A stretch of 64,000 nucleotides of DNA from Ptychodera flava (Eukaryota; Hemichordata; Enteropneusta; Ptychoderidae). Of the stretch, positions 47,549-60,559 are shown piece by piece (within the stretch, counting starts at the first letter, position 1; every line of letters begins with the position of its first letter). Both the position numbers and the translations under genes were made by a program. The stretch covers positions 40,558,747 to 40,622,746 of the forward strand of contig NC_091941.1 in the NCBI RefSeq assembly GCF_041260155.1, in the 5' to 3' direction. The notes under the pieces were generated by a model. The model did not search any database, was not told the DNA's origin, and saw nothing but the letters and a program-made list of their open reading frames with translations.

Positions 47549-50500
47549 TCATTTATGAGTAATTTTGTTGTTGATGAAATTTAAAATGAAATCCTTGGAA
47601 ATTTTATTAGAATCTGTACTTGTCGACTGCCCTTCATGGACCTTGACACCTTCCTCCCAAATCCAGTGATATCGATTCTGTTGACAAAACCTGAAATCAA
47701 AAGACAAACCATGTTAAAATAGGCTATCATTATTAAATAATTTAGGTGGTCATCACATCTACAAGTCATACAACATTTACTGCAGTACTCTCAATGTCAT
47801 ATCAGGAAACACATGGATAGAGACATTGTCACACATTATCAACACATGTTACAATTGTGCGACATCACTTATAATCAGTTTTCCTGGATTTGATGTTGAC
47901 AGGAAGCTCACAAAATTGTAAAAAAATATTGATTTATCGAAGTGATCTCTATCTGCGACTAGATATGAACTGAAAATGCTCTTTTTTTCTGCATATGTTG
48001 CCATTGTCTGAAATTGACATTTCTCTAGATTGTTACAATTGCTACGAGTTTGTATTCTCATTAGAGTTGTCGTAATCAACATCACATGCAATATTCATCA
48101 TGCATAATTTCAATCAAAAATCTTCTTAATAGGAAATTAGACGAGACGAAAAGATAAATTTCTTTCAATGCTGTCGTATCATTGCATCATCACTTTTTGC
48201 AGTAAGTTTGATTGCCTTTGGTCGAGTCATTAAAGATTATATTCAAAATCGTACAGCTCATTATATCTCAAAATTAAAGATAAGCTGAAAATACAGAATG
48301 TCTTTCAATATACATAGTAATTTTCCTCAACTTTGGCAAAGTCCTTCCGGATAGATTTGACTGATCAAGGTCATGGAATGTGTAAAATAGTAATAAGCTG
48401 ATGTGAAAACATAGGGCCAATATCTCTGAAGCTACTATAGACATGGATATAAAATTAACTATTTCCTGACTGTATGAAATAATCTCACTAAGGTTAAAGG
48501 GACCTGTATACCAAATATCAAAGCTGCCTGACCAGCTGTTTTAAAGATAAAGAGACCAATAGCTCCACTATTTTATGTAGAGAACTATTTGTAACGCGTA
48601 TTGATGAAGAAGGTGGGTATCTTTGATAGCTCTTTTCAGGATGGCCTGACCAGAAATGAAAAAAATAGTTGCAAAAATACAAAATTGAAGATTTCATCAT
48701 AATTTCAATAAATCAAATTAAGATAAACCCTAGGAACCTGTATACAAAGTATCAAAGCTGTCAGATGAGTAACTTTTGAGAAACAAATTATTTGACCAAA
48801 AATGGCAAAAATTGCCCAAAAAATAAAGAATTGAAAATTTCATCAAATTTTCACAACATCACATTAAGTTCATCCATAGAAACCCATATACCAAATATCA
48901 AAGCTATAAGATAAGTAGTTTTTGAAAAACAAAGTTTTTAACCAAAAATGGCAAAAATTGCACCCAAAAATACAAAATTGTAGATTTCATCATAATTTGA
49001 ATATACCACATTTTGATATTTCCTATGTAGGTGTATACCAAATATCAAAGCTATGAGATAAGTGGTTTTTGTGAAAAAAATGTTTGACCAAAAGTGACAA
49101 AAATTGCCTTAATAATACAAATTTGCATATTTCTACACAATTTGCATAAATTTGAAAAAGGTCATCCCTAGGGACCAATATCCCAAATATAAAAGCTGTC
49201 TGACTAGCAGTTGTGAAAAAGGAGATTTTTAAAGATTTTTTGACCAAAAATGACAATAATTGCCACAAAAATACAAATTTGCATAGAATGCTGGTTAGTA
49301 ATGAGCTTATGTAAAAATTCAAAATGACTCTCATTACCGTTATGTCACAGTATCTTTAACATATGTAGCAAGTTTCATCAACTTTGGTCAAATTGATCCA
49401 GATATATATCTCTAATTTGGAAAACTTCTTAAACCCTGGCTCGAAAAGGCCCAGGATCCCTATTAACTAAGGTGTTAAGAAGATTATGAGGTGTTTTTGT
49501 CTTTTGTTCTCCTTTGAAACTGCAATTGTTATATAAATATGTTGCTAGATTTTTGGATTAAGTCCTCACCGGGCTTTAAACATGCTAGGTAGAAATAAGC
49601 TGATGTAAAAAATGCAAAAATGACTTTCATTACTGTAATATCACTATTAGTTAGGTGGCTTAACAAAAATATCCTTACACGAATGACAAAAGTGCCAAAT
49701 TTGCTACAGATGTTCGCATATATGTGTAGATCAATATTAGCTATTGCTCCAAAAATTTTGGCCACCGGAAAGGCTCGATGACGTCATAAATTCAAAATGG
49801 CCGCCATTATAAAGCTTAAAAATGGTAAAATACGTCTAATTCAGGCAGTTTTCAATATTTTTTGAATAAACCAACACAAACATCCCAAATTACAAATACA
49901 ACATAAAATTGATGCAAATCAATTATTATGATGACGTCATAAAGGCAAAATGGCTGACCACATTCAAAATATCCCCCATATTATCGTCTGATAATGTTCA
50001 AATACTGTTAATTAAGCTTGTTTCCAGCATTTTAAACCCTGTACTGAAATTAACACCCAAAATTATAGACAAAACATATAATTGATACAAATTCATTATT
50101 GTGATGACGTCATAAAAGCAAAATGGACCGAAAATTACAAAATGACGTATTATGAAGTTCACCGTGCTTAGTAAAATAGCCAATTTACGTGACAAAATAA
50201 TACTTTAAAGGTAATCTACAATTTGTCTTGATAATCCATAAACTCAAAATAAATGATAAATGTACTAAAACTTAGCCAATAAGCCGAACACAAATTACAA
50301 ACTATTACGAAATTATTTATTTTTAACAATGACCTCTGTCTGAAAAACTGAACCAATATCAAGGAAATAAAGGTATCTTTACCCATAGGTTCTACCTTTG
50401 AAAGTGTTACGTTATAGTGAGTACATCAATAGTGATGTGATTTTATGATAACGAAAAACATGGCGAGAAACCGGTGAATAAATCATGCCTTGACCCTGGT

Positions 50501-53500
50501 CATGTGACTTTGGTCCCTGAAAAAAAGGTTTTATGTTTGTGATTTTGGTCTTTTGCTTCCTTTGTTTCAGAAGCCTTTTTCGTTTGAATTTTCTTGGATT
50601 TTTATGTCTTGATGTGTGGTGACATAGTTTTGTGCTACAGTTACTGTAGTTCTCCTTTTGGAGGATGTGCCGGCCTGAAAAAGATCATTTGGTCAGGGTT
50701 TTATGAACAAAAAGAAGACTAATGTTTGCTTTTTGAATCTAGCTTAGCTTACTTTTTTGCAGCTTTCGTGAATTTTATGAAAAGCGTCTTTGCCTTTCGT
50801 TGTTCACTTACCAGACTGGTTAGGAATTCAAAGATGAAGGAAACTGCAAAAAACGTGACCAGACGAGTTTTGCTGTTTGGAAACCCAAAACATAAAAAAC
50901 ACCAGAAAGAACATAAGCAGAAATGGAAGGTTAAACAAAGATAAGAACTCATAAAGATCCTCAGATTCATCAACAATCTCGTAAATCAAACCTTAATCAA
51001 AGCATTTTAAGTAAAGGCTTGAAATTTATTCCCACTCCGGAGTGTCTAGAAAAATTGTCGTATGAGATATCAACAAATTTATTCGCATCATAAGATTATG
51101 CAATATCATGAGAAACAATCAATCAATCAATCAGACATCTGTTCTTAGATAAGTACATGTTCAACACTAGTAACCGCGGAAAACCCAAAAATTGTAAAAC
51201 TGTCTCGAAGTAACTTAGATCGATAGAGGAAATTTCATTCACAACCCACTTCAGAAAGAATATGACTCTGGCAGAAAAGAATGCCCTGAACAATCTGTCT
51301 AAAAAACAAACAAATCTTAATGAAACCCATCAATAAAGGATGAGGCATAGCAATTGTGAATAAGATAAATGACATTAAAGAAAGTTATAGACAGCTGCGA
51401 ATTGAAAAATGTTCACTAATACATTTGGCGACATTGACTATACAGTGGATATTGTATACGAAATCATTTATCTGCGACATGAAGATCATTGGCGAGGTGA
51501 TTTACAATTTCCCAATTTCCATAAGTAGAATAATTTGTACACCACGATGGTATCTCCTGCCAAAAATACACAAAACCAAAGCAGAGGAAACAACCATCAC
51601 CCAACGTCTCAATAGAAATGGCTGCTCGAGCCCAATAAAACAAATGTCGGAATTTCTCGACCTTGTCATAAAACCAATCGTCCAAAACGACTTATAAATG
51701 CCAGGGACACAAAAAAACTTTATTCTCTAGTTAGAACCAATTAAAAAAACAAGCAAACTCTATTCTGGTAACATTAGACGTGGTATCAATGTAGTAAAAC
51801 ATGTCAAAAATGAAGCCAGAAATGCAGCGATCGTAGCATTGGACTCTGAAACAGAACTGCCAACTGGTATGATACAAAAACCAACCATCAATGTACATGA
51901 AAGACTTAACTGTCGATTATTCTGAAACGCAACATATTTTAATTCAACAGAAAAATACAAACGAATCTATGGATGCAGTATGGGCTCACCAGAAATAGCT
52001 GATATCATATACCATGAAACGGAGAAAGTTATATTAAATCCCAAATCCGCTGAAATATTCGTATGGAAATTTAAAAGGTGACATGTTCATGGTTTACACA
52101 CGAATCAAACATCAACTTTTAACATTCAGAACATTTGTTGAGGAGTGCAACACCCTGTACTCTACGTTCAACTTGGGAATTAATAATTGAACATTCTATC
52201 GACAAAATCTCATACCTTGACGCAATTGAGAGAGATGCCTCGATTTTAAAACCCACACAAAACCATCTGACGATATTTATCTGCCACTGACTTTCAAATG
52301 CTTCATTGAAAGTGAATTACTCAGATATGTACATGCAACAACAATATGGACTTCATAAAAAGGTCAATTTCTCAACGCAAAATCTTCAACACAGAGATTA
52401 CAAAAAGAAAGACATAGCTTGTATAAAAAAGAATGTAACAAAACGTCAGCCATCCTTCATCAACAAAAGTAAGAGTAATGATGTAACAAAATACTAGTCT
52501 TTACAACCTCATCAAAACCAGCCTAATCAAACAATGTGATAAGAATCTGGAAAATTATGAAGGGCGATTAAACGCTGGCCATGGTTTTCCAGAAAACCTA
52601 TAATAACGTATAAAAGGAAGAAAAACATACAATATATCCTCCTTCAAGCAAAATTCAAACACAAGGAGAGTAAAAATGAACGGTCTGAGCAACAATTCAC
52701 GCAAAATTCTGACCAAAATATAATGATTTTAGCATCTCTCTTTGATGCATTACGGGAAACCTCCATTAACTTAGGAATACCCGACTTCCCTAGAATATCA
52801 ATTTCACAGACCTGCCTTTCCTACAATGGCACTACAATGGCACCAGCTGGATTAGATAAACATATAACAATGGAACATTCACACCTAGGGGATTAAAAGT
52901 CTTCTGTTTGTCACCCGAGTTGGTCAGGCAAGAACTCGGGTTTCAGGTACCATGCAAGTTAATGCAGCCTTCCCCTAATGGAACAATGGCTACCATTAAA
53001 GTGAGCATGCGGGAATACAAAACCATTCAAGTGACTGAAGAAGGGACCCCACTTTGGCCCGAAACGCCGCTAGGAGGAATAACCAACATAAAACCTTATT
53101 TCTGGGACCAAGGTCACATTTCGAGGGTCAAAGCACTATCGATTCACTGGTTTCTCACCATTTTCCCTTATCACCAAACCACATTGATCTACTCACTATA
53201 CCGTATCACAAGCAAAGGTAGAACCAGTGTGTGAAGTTGCCTTCATTTCCTTTATATCGATTCGATTTTTCAAACACAAACCAATTTTAGTAATCAATAA
53301 TCTCATAAGAGTTTTAACTTGTGTTGAACTTATTGGCTGAGTTTTGATACATTTATCTTTTATTTTAAGTTTATGGAATATTAATACAAATTGTACATTA
53401 CTTTTATACTATCATTTTGTCACGTAAATGGGCTATTGTACCAAGCATAGTAAACATCATAATCGTCCATTTTGTAACTTTCGGTTGCCATTTTGGTTTT

Positions 53501-56500
53501 ATGACATCATCTTAATAATTAATTTGCATCAATTATCTGTTTTGTCTGTAATTTGGGGTGTTCATTTCAGTTCAGGTGATAAAATGCTGAAAACAGGCTT
53601 CATTAACAGTGTTTTAACATTTTTAGACAATGTTATGGCGGACATTTTGAATTTGGTCGGCCATTTCGCCTTTATGACGTCATCATAATAATTAATAAAT
53701 ACAATATCTCTCTTCGACAAATGATCGCTGATGGCATCGGTGACATTGGGCCTTAGTTAGTGACCACTACCTATCTGACTTATAGATTGATATATGGCGG
53801 GTGCCACATGTGGGGCAGGATGCGCTTACTATTTTAGAAACACCTGACATCACTTCTTGGTCTTCTGGCCAGAGGTCCATATATCTTTCTTTCATGAATA
53901 TGACTTTGTTTGTGTACCGTCTATTTACTGTCTGTTCTGTGCTGTTTTGTGTCTATGTTTACAACTATTGTCTTGCGAATTCCGACCTACTGTCATTGGA
54001 TTATGGATTGGTATGATTGCGATTATTTTGCATCAATTCAATGTTTTATTTATAATTGAGAATGTTTGAGTCAGTTTATTTACAAGAATAGTGAAAACTG
54101 GCTGAATAAACTATTTTACCATTTTTAAGCGTTATAATGGCAGCCATTTTGAATTTATGACGTCATCGAGCCTTTCCGGTGGTCAACATTTTTGGAGCAA
54201 TAGCTAATTTAGATCTACACACATATGTGAACCTCTGTAGCAAATTTGGCACTTTTGTCATCCATGTAACGATCTTGCTGTTTTTTGTTGCTAAGCCACC
54301 TGACTATATATCTTCAATGTACATAGCAAGTTTCATTAACTTCGTTTTGTTAATCCCAGACATAATCCCTAATTAATATTTATGCAAAACAACAAAACCA
54401 TCATCATAAAACTTCTACATGACCTTAGCATCTGTCACATAGTTAATTTAGTAATGTCTGTTGGAAGATTCAGATCACACGATATGATACATTCTGAGAA
54501 AATTTGATTATTGAACAGATAGTTAGACAAATTAGTGTTAATTATGCAAGCCACACCTATCAAAAACTAATCTGCTGTTCTTGAGATATGTGTACTATAT
54601 CATTTATCTGGAGACATCGGTATGACATTAGCTGAGATTTCAGACACACACGCTGAAAATGATTAGCCTTTCCTATTGGCAGTACACTGAGCAAAGTAAT
54701 TGACTGGTTTAAGTCATAATTAAAAAGTAAGAAATAACAAGGACTGTGAACTTCAGAAACAGCTTACCTATAAAGCTACCATCAAAAAAATTTTCTTTCT
54801 TTCATAAAATATAGTTTTGTAAATGGAACTCACAGATAATCAGACACCATATCACAGCATTAGACACACATTCTGCTGAAAGCCATAGACTCAAATGTCA
54901 TAGGTTTGTTTAGATTTCTATAAATACAGGAAATATGATTTCCACTCTCTGATGATAAGGATCTGTAGTATTAATCCAAACTGTGAAATCTTAATCAGAG
55001 TCTAAGATGACAAAGATGGCGCCATCACACATTTTTATTCATGGAACAAAAACTTAAATAGAAATTATGAGAAATGAGTTACTCACTTGAAAGTACCGAT
55101 TGAAGACTTAGGAATTTCAAAAAGAGACTCATGTGTAATGGTGTTGTAGAAATACTTCCTATTCTGTGATCTACTCAGTGCAATAATCCAAGGATCTTAC
55201 AAAAACACAAAAGATGAGAACAATGGATAATGCAGAGAAAGCTACAGGCTTTAATTCATACTAATCATGAACATCATAGGCATTCCATCTCTGCAAATTT
55301 TATGTACCACACATTGGTAAATAGCAACAATCCATAATCTATATAACTTTCAAACTTTAACATCTGCTTTTCAGGATGTTTGTCAACAGCATAAATGAAG
55401 TTAGAGCATTATATGTATGAAGTCAGCTGATTGGCTGGTCCAGTTGCTCCACATAATACAAGTCACAAACAATTAACATGTTGTAATTGACCTATTATTA
55501 AGATAGTTTTACAAAAACAGAAATTCACCACATTTACCTTGAGTTGTTTTGATGAAATAGACACCACTTGGTATCAAGTGTCTATTCTCTTTGCCTGCAT
55601 AACACAACCTTGGCATTTTGCCAGATCCTTTCACAATTTTCATCGCAAGGCTACAAAGCAAAAACATTCAACAATCAGTGTGATGATGTCAAAATATCAA
55701 TATTAAGAGTCAAAAAACTGACTGGCTGAAAATTAATGACTGATTTGCTTGGACCAATGTATTTGAAATTCAAGAAATCTGACAGATCAGTGAATTCTAA
55801 ATAGAATTGCATGCAGGACTATGTATCTGAAGAGTTATGGAGTCACATTAATACTGGTCACAGGGACTGTCAAATGGATTTGTTTACTTCTGATTAGACT
55901 CTGAAGATGATAAATATGAGTGGGCTATTACGGTAACCCTTTCACCACAATGGTTTGGCCCAAACTGTTTGATTTCAATGGTGAGTGTGGCCCTGTGTGC
56001 TTGAAAATGGGGATGTAAAGGTTAAGGTAATACAAAAACATTCAGGTTGCCAAGGGAATGAGTAATATCCTGGAAAACACAGAGTTTGTGATTACATTTA
56101 TCTGCTATACATGATAACGTAACCAAGCATGAAATCATCAAGGTTTATCTTGAAATCCAGACAGACTTTTCACAGTCAAAGTGTTGTCTGGGAATTAACA
56201 GGATCTCAGAAAGGATCAAAATTTACTGATATTGTAATTTTAAACTTTTGTGAATAGCATTTGTATAAAAAAATACGAGAAAAATTGCTAAATGTACAAA
56301 TGTTTCTGTACATGACTGCCATTTTGGAAAATTACCAGATTTGATCATCAAATGCATGCTGACTTCATCAGTATTGTCTGCAGTTAAAAAAAGCATCAAT
56401 GACACCCTACTCCTATTTGATGATATTACACACTATATGTAGAATGAAGCATATTGTATCAGGTATCTCTTTCTGACACTGATCAATTTGTGACACAAAG

Positions 56501-58927
56501 AAAGGTCTGCCAAGAAGTCTGCTATTTGATGTGGACATAATTAATAAGGTTATAGCACCTAAAATTCAGATGAACTCATGAAACAGCTGTTCTATAATTT
56601 TAGGGTCACAAGTGTCAATAGCACTTTGTACAATTTTGGTTACATTTTATACAAAGGTATGTGACACATACTGTATCATGCATCATCCTCTATTTCTACT
56701 GATCAATGTGCAACACCAATACAAGCCCTGCTAACTGGCCCATTACCATAGTAATAACAAATTTTATAAATTCCAATGGAGCACATTCCTAGCAATATGA
56801 AAACTAAATCTCTGAGCAAGTAAACACACTTGCCATACTTTATAAGATTTGTGAATGGATTATCAAGGTTTTCTAAACACAAACTGAAGTTTCTAATTTC
56901 ACAAAACGTTGAACAAATTGGAACAAGACAGGAAGCCTAAACATGACATTTACAAACCATCAGACATTGTTTCACAGAAGACTTCTGACAAAATGGTTAC
57001 AGTTTAAAGGTTCCAAGACAAGAAATTTGACATTTTTAAACTAACAATTCTCTAGTGGTTAATAACCTCAGAACCCCTGTAAATTACATATTTTCGGAAA
57101 ACCTAGATATAGGGGAACATTTTGGTTACCATAGTGTCACAATTGTTTACATAACTATCACGTGACAGGTAATTTGCATAACCTTTCAAAGATCGGTTTT
57201 CCGTATGTTTGGTTCAATGCTTTGAGATACGTGGCTGAAATTTGTGTGAGTGCAAGCTGTCCTACGGATCTTCCAAACTGTGTCTCAGATTTTTTTAAAC
57301 CTTCTTAAACAATTTTTATGCCAGACAAACTTCCAGAGTAGTGAATTTAACCGTAGTTGATTTCTTCAAAATTGGGCTCAAAAAAAACTATACAAGATAT
57401 AAAAAATCTGAGACACACTTTGGAAGAGCGCTGTGACAGCTTGCATTCAATGAAATTTGAATCAGATATTTTGAAGTATTGAGACAAAACAAAGGGGATT
57501 TATGAAAGGTTATGCAAATTACCTGTCATGTGATAGTTATGTAAACAATGGTGACACTGGCTACCAAATCTAGTCTTTCCGAAAATATATACTGTACGGG
57601 GGTTCTGAGCTTATTAATCATTAGAGAATTGTTAGATTAAACAGGTCAATTTCTTGTCTTGGAACCTTAAACACACAGCTTTGCTTGCATTTTAAATGGA
57701 GGAGTCATTTAGGTGTTGAAGTAACCAAAGTTCTTGTGCAAAATCCACAAAGATACTTGTTTTATTGAAGAGAGTGTGATAAAATGTTTGTTTTCTTTTT
57801 CAGATTTTATCATGACATCAGCTGGCCATGAGGTACATATATAAATGATATACAGTTGTTGTGATTTATTTTCCTTATTTTGAAGTCCTCACGAAATCTG
57901 CATAAATTCATCAAATGCTATATTTCTAGGTTTACAGTATTCAGTAATAACATTCAAGGGACTCTACAACTCTACATTTCAAATTTCAAAGTGAATGGAA
58001 GAGCTCTATGACTGCCCTAAAATAAACTGACATTCTTTATTCTTTCCAATTGAAAACCATGTCAAAATATCACAAACATTCAGGAGAAATTACATAAATT
58101 TTCACTTTTTTCCAAACATACAGAGATTTGCTAATAGAACATTGTGACAGTAATAGTAGTAGAGCCATTAATTAGTTTATGAGGCTGTGCTGTTAGTCCA
58201 TCTATTTTACTCATTTGCATATCAGTCATTCTATCAAGGTTGTTCAAACTTGTAGATTACGGACATCTTTAGCATAGCAGAATTTAGCAACATCACTGAG
58301 TTTTAAGTAAAATAATTTTGAGGATTCTTATCTTAGCAAATAAACATTTGCACACAGAGTGAAGGAGCACAGGATGGATAATTGGTGACTTATTTAAATA
58401 CTGAAAGTTAAAAAATACAACTTTCAATAACTTCATGGATGTAAACATGCTGTGTTAATCACATGGATATATGTTTACTCACAAAATTTCATTACGGTTT
58501 TTTTTTGTATTGTATACTTCTAATAATACTGAATGTGGAAAGTATTTGATCATTAGGTCACTAAGGGTGATTTTCTAAATACGGCAATAAGGACTTTGCA
58601 AGGGCCCTTTTAGGCAGACATTTTGATGTGCAAGTGTTTATGATATGAAAAAAAGAGTATCATAAAATCAATTTAAACATATGCAGATGGATGATCAGAA
58701 TAGGTTGCTATAAATTCTGTCCACAATAAATTCAGTATTTGTAAAATTAGAGAGAGTTTCAATGATTGTGCTTTTAAATCAATAGATTTGAGTACAAAAT
58801 ACAACATTACCAGTCAAAGATCTGATGAAGTTCTTCCAGTTTGTAGATTTGTTTTGTTCGTAGAGGTGCTAAGTCTGGTCGACTGGGTTTGTGGACGGCT
58901 TTCACAAACATCTCTGCTCTCATCATT
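47549..58927 (-). CDS. CMTR1: CMTR1, cap-specific mRNA (ribose-2'-O) methyltransferase, last four coding exons (partial)
   Basis: Minus-strand exons 58811-58927, 55538-55650, 55087-55195, 47549-47690, all GT-AG with matching phases (2, 1, 2). They read: [20 protein letters not shown] and [11 protein letters not shown], then [20 protein letters not shown] and [14 protein letters not shown] (end of the guanylyltransferase-like domain), then [20 protein letters not shown] and HESLFEIP (WW-type domain), then [16 protein letters not shown] to the stop at 47549-47551. This order and wording match the C-terminus of animal CMTR1, which methylates the first transcribed nucleotide of capped RNA in the nucleus. 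The methyltransferase domain would lie beyond the window. The last intron is 7.4 kb and holds a large inverted-repeat element. About 159 codons are seen. Confidence 0.9.
48490..49310. repeat. Degenerate ~145-bp tandem repeat in the CMTR1 last intron
   Basis: The phrase accaaatatcaaagct recurs near 48510, 48745, 48890, 49037 and 49178 (periods mostly 138-147 bp), each followed by gaccaaaaatggcaaaaatt and a cataatttcat-like block. A related block continues to 49649 and again just right of the inserted element (~54310-54380), so that element interrupted this array. Confidence 0.7.
51350..52760 (+). pseudogene. Penelope-like reverse-transcriptase remnant, heavily broken
   Basis: Recognisable pieces: [34 protein letters not shown] (the P..S..GSPTE.IS..VD region), [20 protein letters not shown] (the MGSP block), later ITKRKT- and [11 protein letters not shown]-like segments. 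Many frame changes indicate an old copy. It lies between the inverted arms. Confidence 0.55.
53035..53065 (+). ncRNA. Hammerhead-like CTGAAGA-stem-CGAAAC motif (candidate)
   Basis: CTGAAGA (53035-53041), a GC stem (GGG-A-CC, loop, GGCCC) and GAAAC (53061-53065) reproduce the hammerhead catalytic core around stem II. It sits where the right arm joins the Penelope-like core. Stems I and III are not evident, so this is a motif call only. Confidence 0.3.
53697..54031. mobile_element. ~330-bp SINE/LINE-tail-like insert in the right arm
   Basis: Aligning the arms shows extra sequence here that the left arm lacks. It includes ggcgggtgccacatgtgggg, caggatgcgcttac and aacacctgacatcact, phrases that look like the conserved core of SINE/LINE tails in marine invertebrates. 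No tRNA-type boxes recognised; family unassigned. Confidence 0.4.
57008..57667. mobile_element. TTAA-flanked foldback MITE (~660 bp) in a CMTR1 intron
   Basis: Long inverted arms ~57008-57300 and ~57395-57667 start (A)GGTTCCAAGACAAGAAATT and share gttctgag, tcggaaaa, gtgacaggtaatttgcataa and ctgagacac in mirror order. TTAA flanks both ends (57004-57007, 57668-57671). No ORF. Confidence 0.8.
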
Positions 58928-59019
58928 CTACAAAACAAATTTTTAGAAATTTTAGTGATTGCACATAATGTGTATGTCATATAAGGGCCTACTACCACTA
59001 TCAATACTACTATTAACAT

Positions 59020-59346
59020 CATGTTACCGAGGTTCCCCAGTCATGTTACCGAGGTACCCCAGTCATGTCACTGAGATTCCCCAGTCATGTTACCGAGGTT
59101 CCCCAGTCATGTTACCAAGGTTCCCCAGTCATGTTACCGAGGTTCCCCAGTCATGTTACAGAGATTCCCCAGTCATGTTACAGACGTTCCCCAGTCATGT
59201 TACAGAGATTCCCCAGTCATGTTACCAAGGTTCCCCAGTCATGTTACAGAGGTACTCCAGTCATGTTACCGAGGTTCCCCAGTCATGTTACCGAGGTACC
59301 CCAGTCATGTTATCGAGGTTCCCAAGTCATGTTATCGAGGTTCCCC
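59020..59346. repeat. 22-bp minisatellite (~15 copies)
   Basis: Unit catgttaccgaggttccccagt with variants (ccgagg/cagaga/ccaagg). Because 22 is not a multiple of three, all three plus frames stay open with related peptides; none is a gene. Lies upstream of the 58.9-kb CMTR1 exon, in an intron. Confidence 0.95.
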
Positions 59347-60559
59347 GTTACATTAATGCAATCCTATTAAAGGACAGCAGAAATGATGCTAGGGGTTGTC
59401 AAACCCTATACCAACAGTATCTTCCGAAACCTTTGCAAAAACCTGGATAATGAATCTGATTAATCTAATCACTATAAAAGATACTCTTATTATGTTTTTT
59501 ATTCTAGTAATCATAACCTACTTTGGCTTGACGACAAATAAATACTGTACATTGTGGATGAGCTGTGCAGAAACAAATTCAATGTGGACACATCACAAAA
59601 ATATGACATCCAATTGACCAAACTTTGTGTAATAAGCCCTTTATCGTACATGCATAGTTTGGTTACAATAGATTTCCTAGCCATGTTCTGAAAGTAACAA
59701 TGACGTAGACAGAAATTGACCTTGCTTGCTCCTTGCTGTACTCATAGAAAGTTGTTTGCTAAAGGGTGATGGAAGCCGTATCACTTGTTGATATTACTTT
59801 GTTGTTGGGCCATTCTACTTCACTTTAGGGGTTGTGGTACACTTTCAGAGCAAATAATTTACATATTAAGATGTCAGCACAGAATTTCACAATTTGAAGG
59901 ATGTTTGAGTGGAGTACAATGTAGATGTAAAACATAGGTTGGAGTGTGTATGAGCATTTTCCTGTTTTGAAAAAATAGCGTCAATGATGACACTGTGCTC
60001 CTCAGTGCATTTAGCGGTAGGGATGCAAGGAGAGAGGTTTGGGGAATGTTGCTGAGAAAGATGCAAAGAAAGGGTTGAAATGTGAAACTATAATAAAAAC
60101 CTATTGTTTTTTTAGCAGTGAGCGTCCAGCTTGGTAAACATGCCATCTTGTACATGAAGGCAAAAAACATAATTTTCACATGTCCACCAAACTTGGAATT
60201 TGCATAGATGTACATAGATCATCCAAATTGATTTATCTGTAAGATTTTGTATGTTCCTTGCTACAAAATTCTGACCCAATTGAATTATAACAGGAAAACC
60301 TGTACGCATGATTGGACAGTGTGGACTGTGTATTGCATGCACTACATCTGCCGTGATGATGGATTGCCAGACGACCACACTGCATCAAAGAACTGTAGTT
60401 TAAAACGAAAATATAATTCTAAACAAGTCATTGACAATGACATAGCAATAGGAGTATTAGTCTTGATGGATTGATATGTTGAGATCTATGGGCACATAGG
60501 TCTATGTCGTTGTTCCCATTTTGAAACACATGAGGCATGTCTAAGTTATGGTTCTAAAT
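59347..60559. other. Intronic/intergenic, no exon seen
   Basis: Searched on the minus strand for the preceding CMTR1 exon without success; no convincing splice-bounded frame. Confidence 0.4.

Larger units (their letters stand above)
49650..54304. mobile_element. TA-flanked inverted-repeat element enclosing Penelope-like sequence (4.66 kb)
   Basis: Termini GTTAGGTGGCTTAACAA and (reverse complement) GTCAGGTGGCTTAGCAA, with TA on both outer sides (49648-49649, 54305-54306). The inverted arms run ~49650-50545 and ~53065-54304 and share in order ccaccggaaaggctcgatga, atgacgtcataaa, tagtaaaatagccaatttac and ggttctacctttg. The right arm carries an extra ~330-bp insert (53697-54031). The core 50545-53065 has broken Penelope-like reverse-transcriptase sequence. 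Several in-arm gacgtcat motifs match CRE half-palindromes. Confidence 0.8.

Noticed and set aside
52908-53234. 108-residue frame ending in the right arm of the inverted element
   Set aside because: Its 3' half is inverted-repeat sequence shared with the left arm, and no domain is visible.
54760-54850. Possible extra CMTR1 exon (minus strand, ...FFDGSFI before gtaag)
   Set aside because: No phase-compatible acceptor, and the exons on either side already join in phase without it.
58959-59450. 163-residue and overlapping repeat-peptide frames
   Set aside because: Products of a 22-bp minisatellite read in three frames; no signal or conserved domain.
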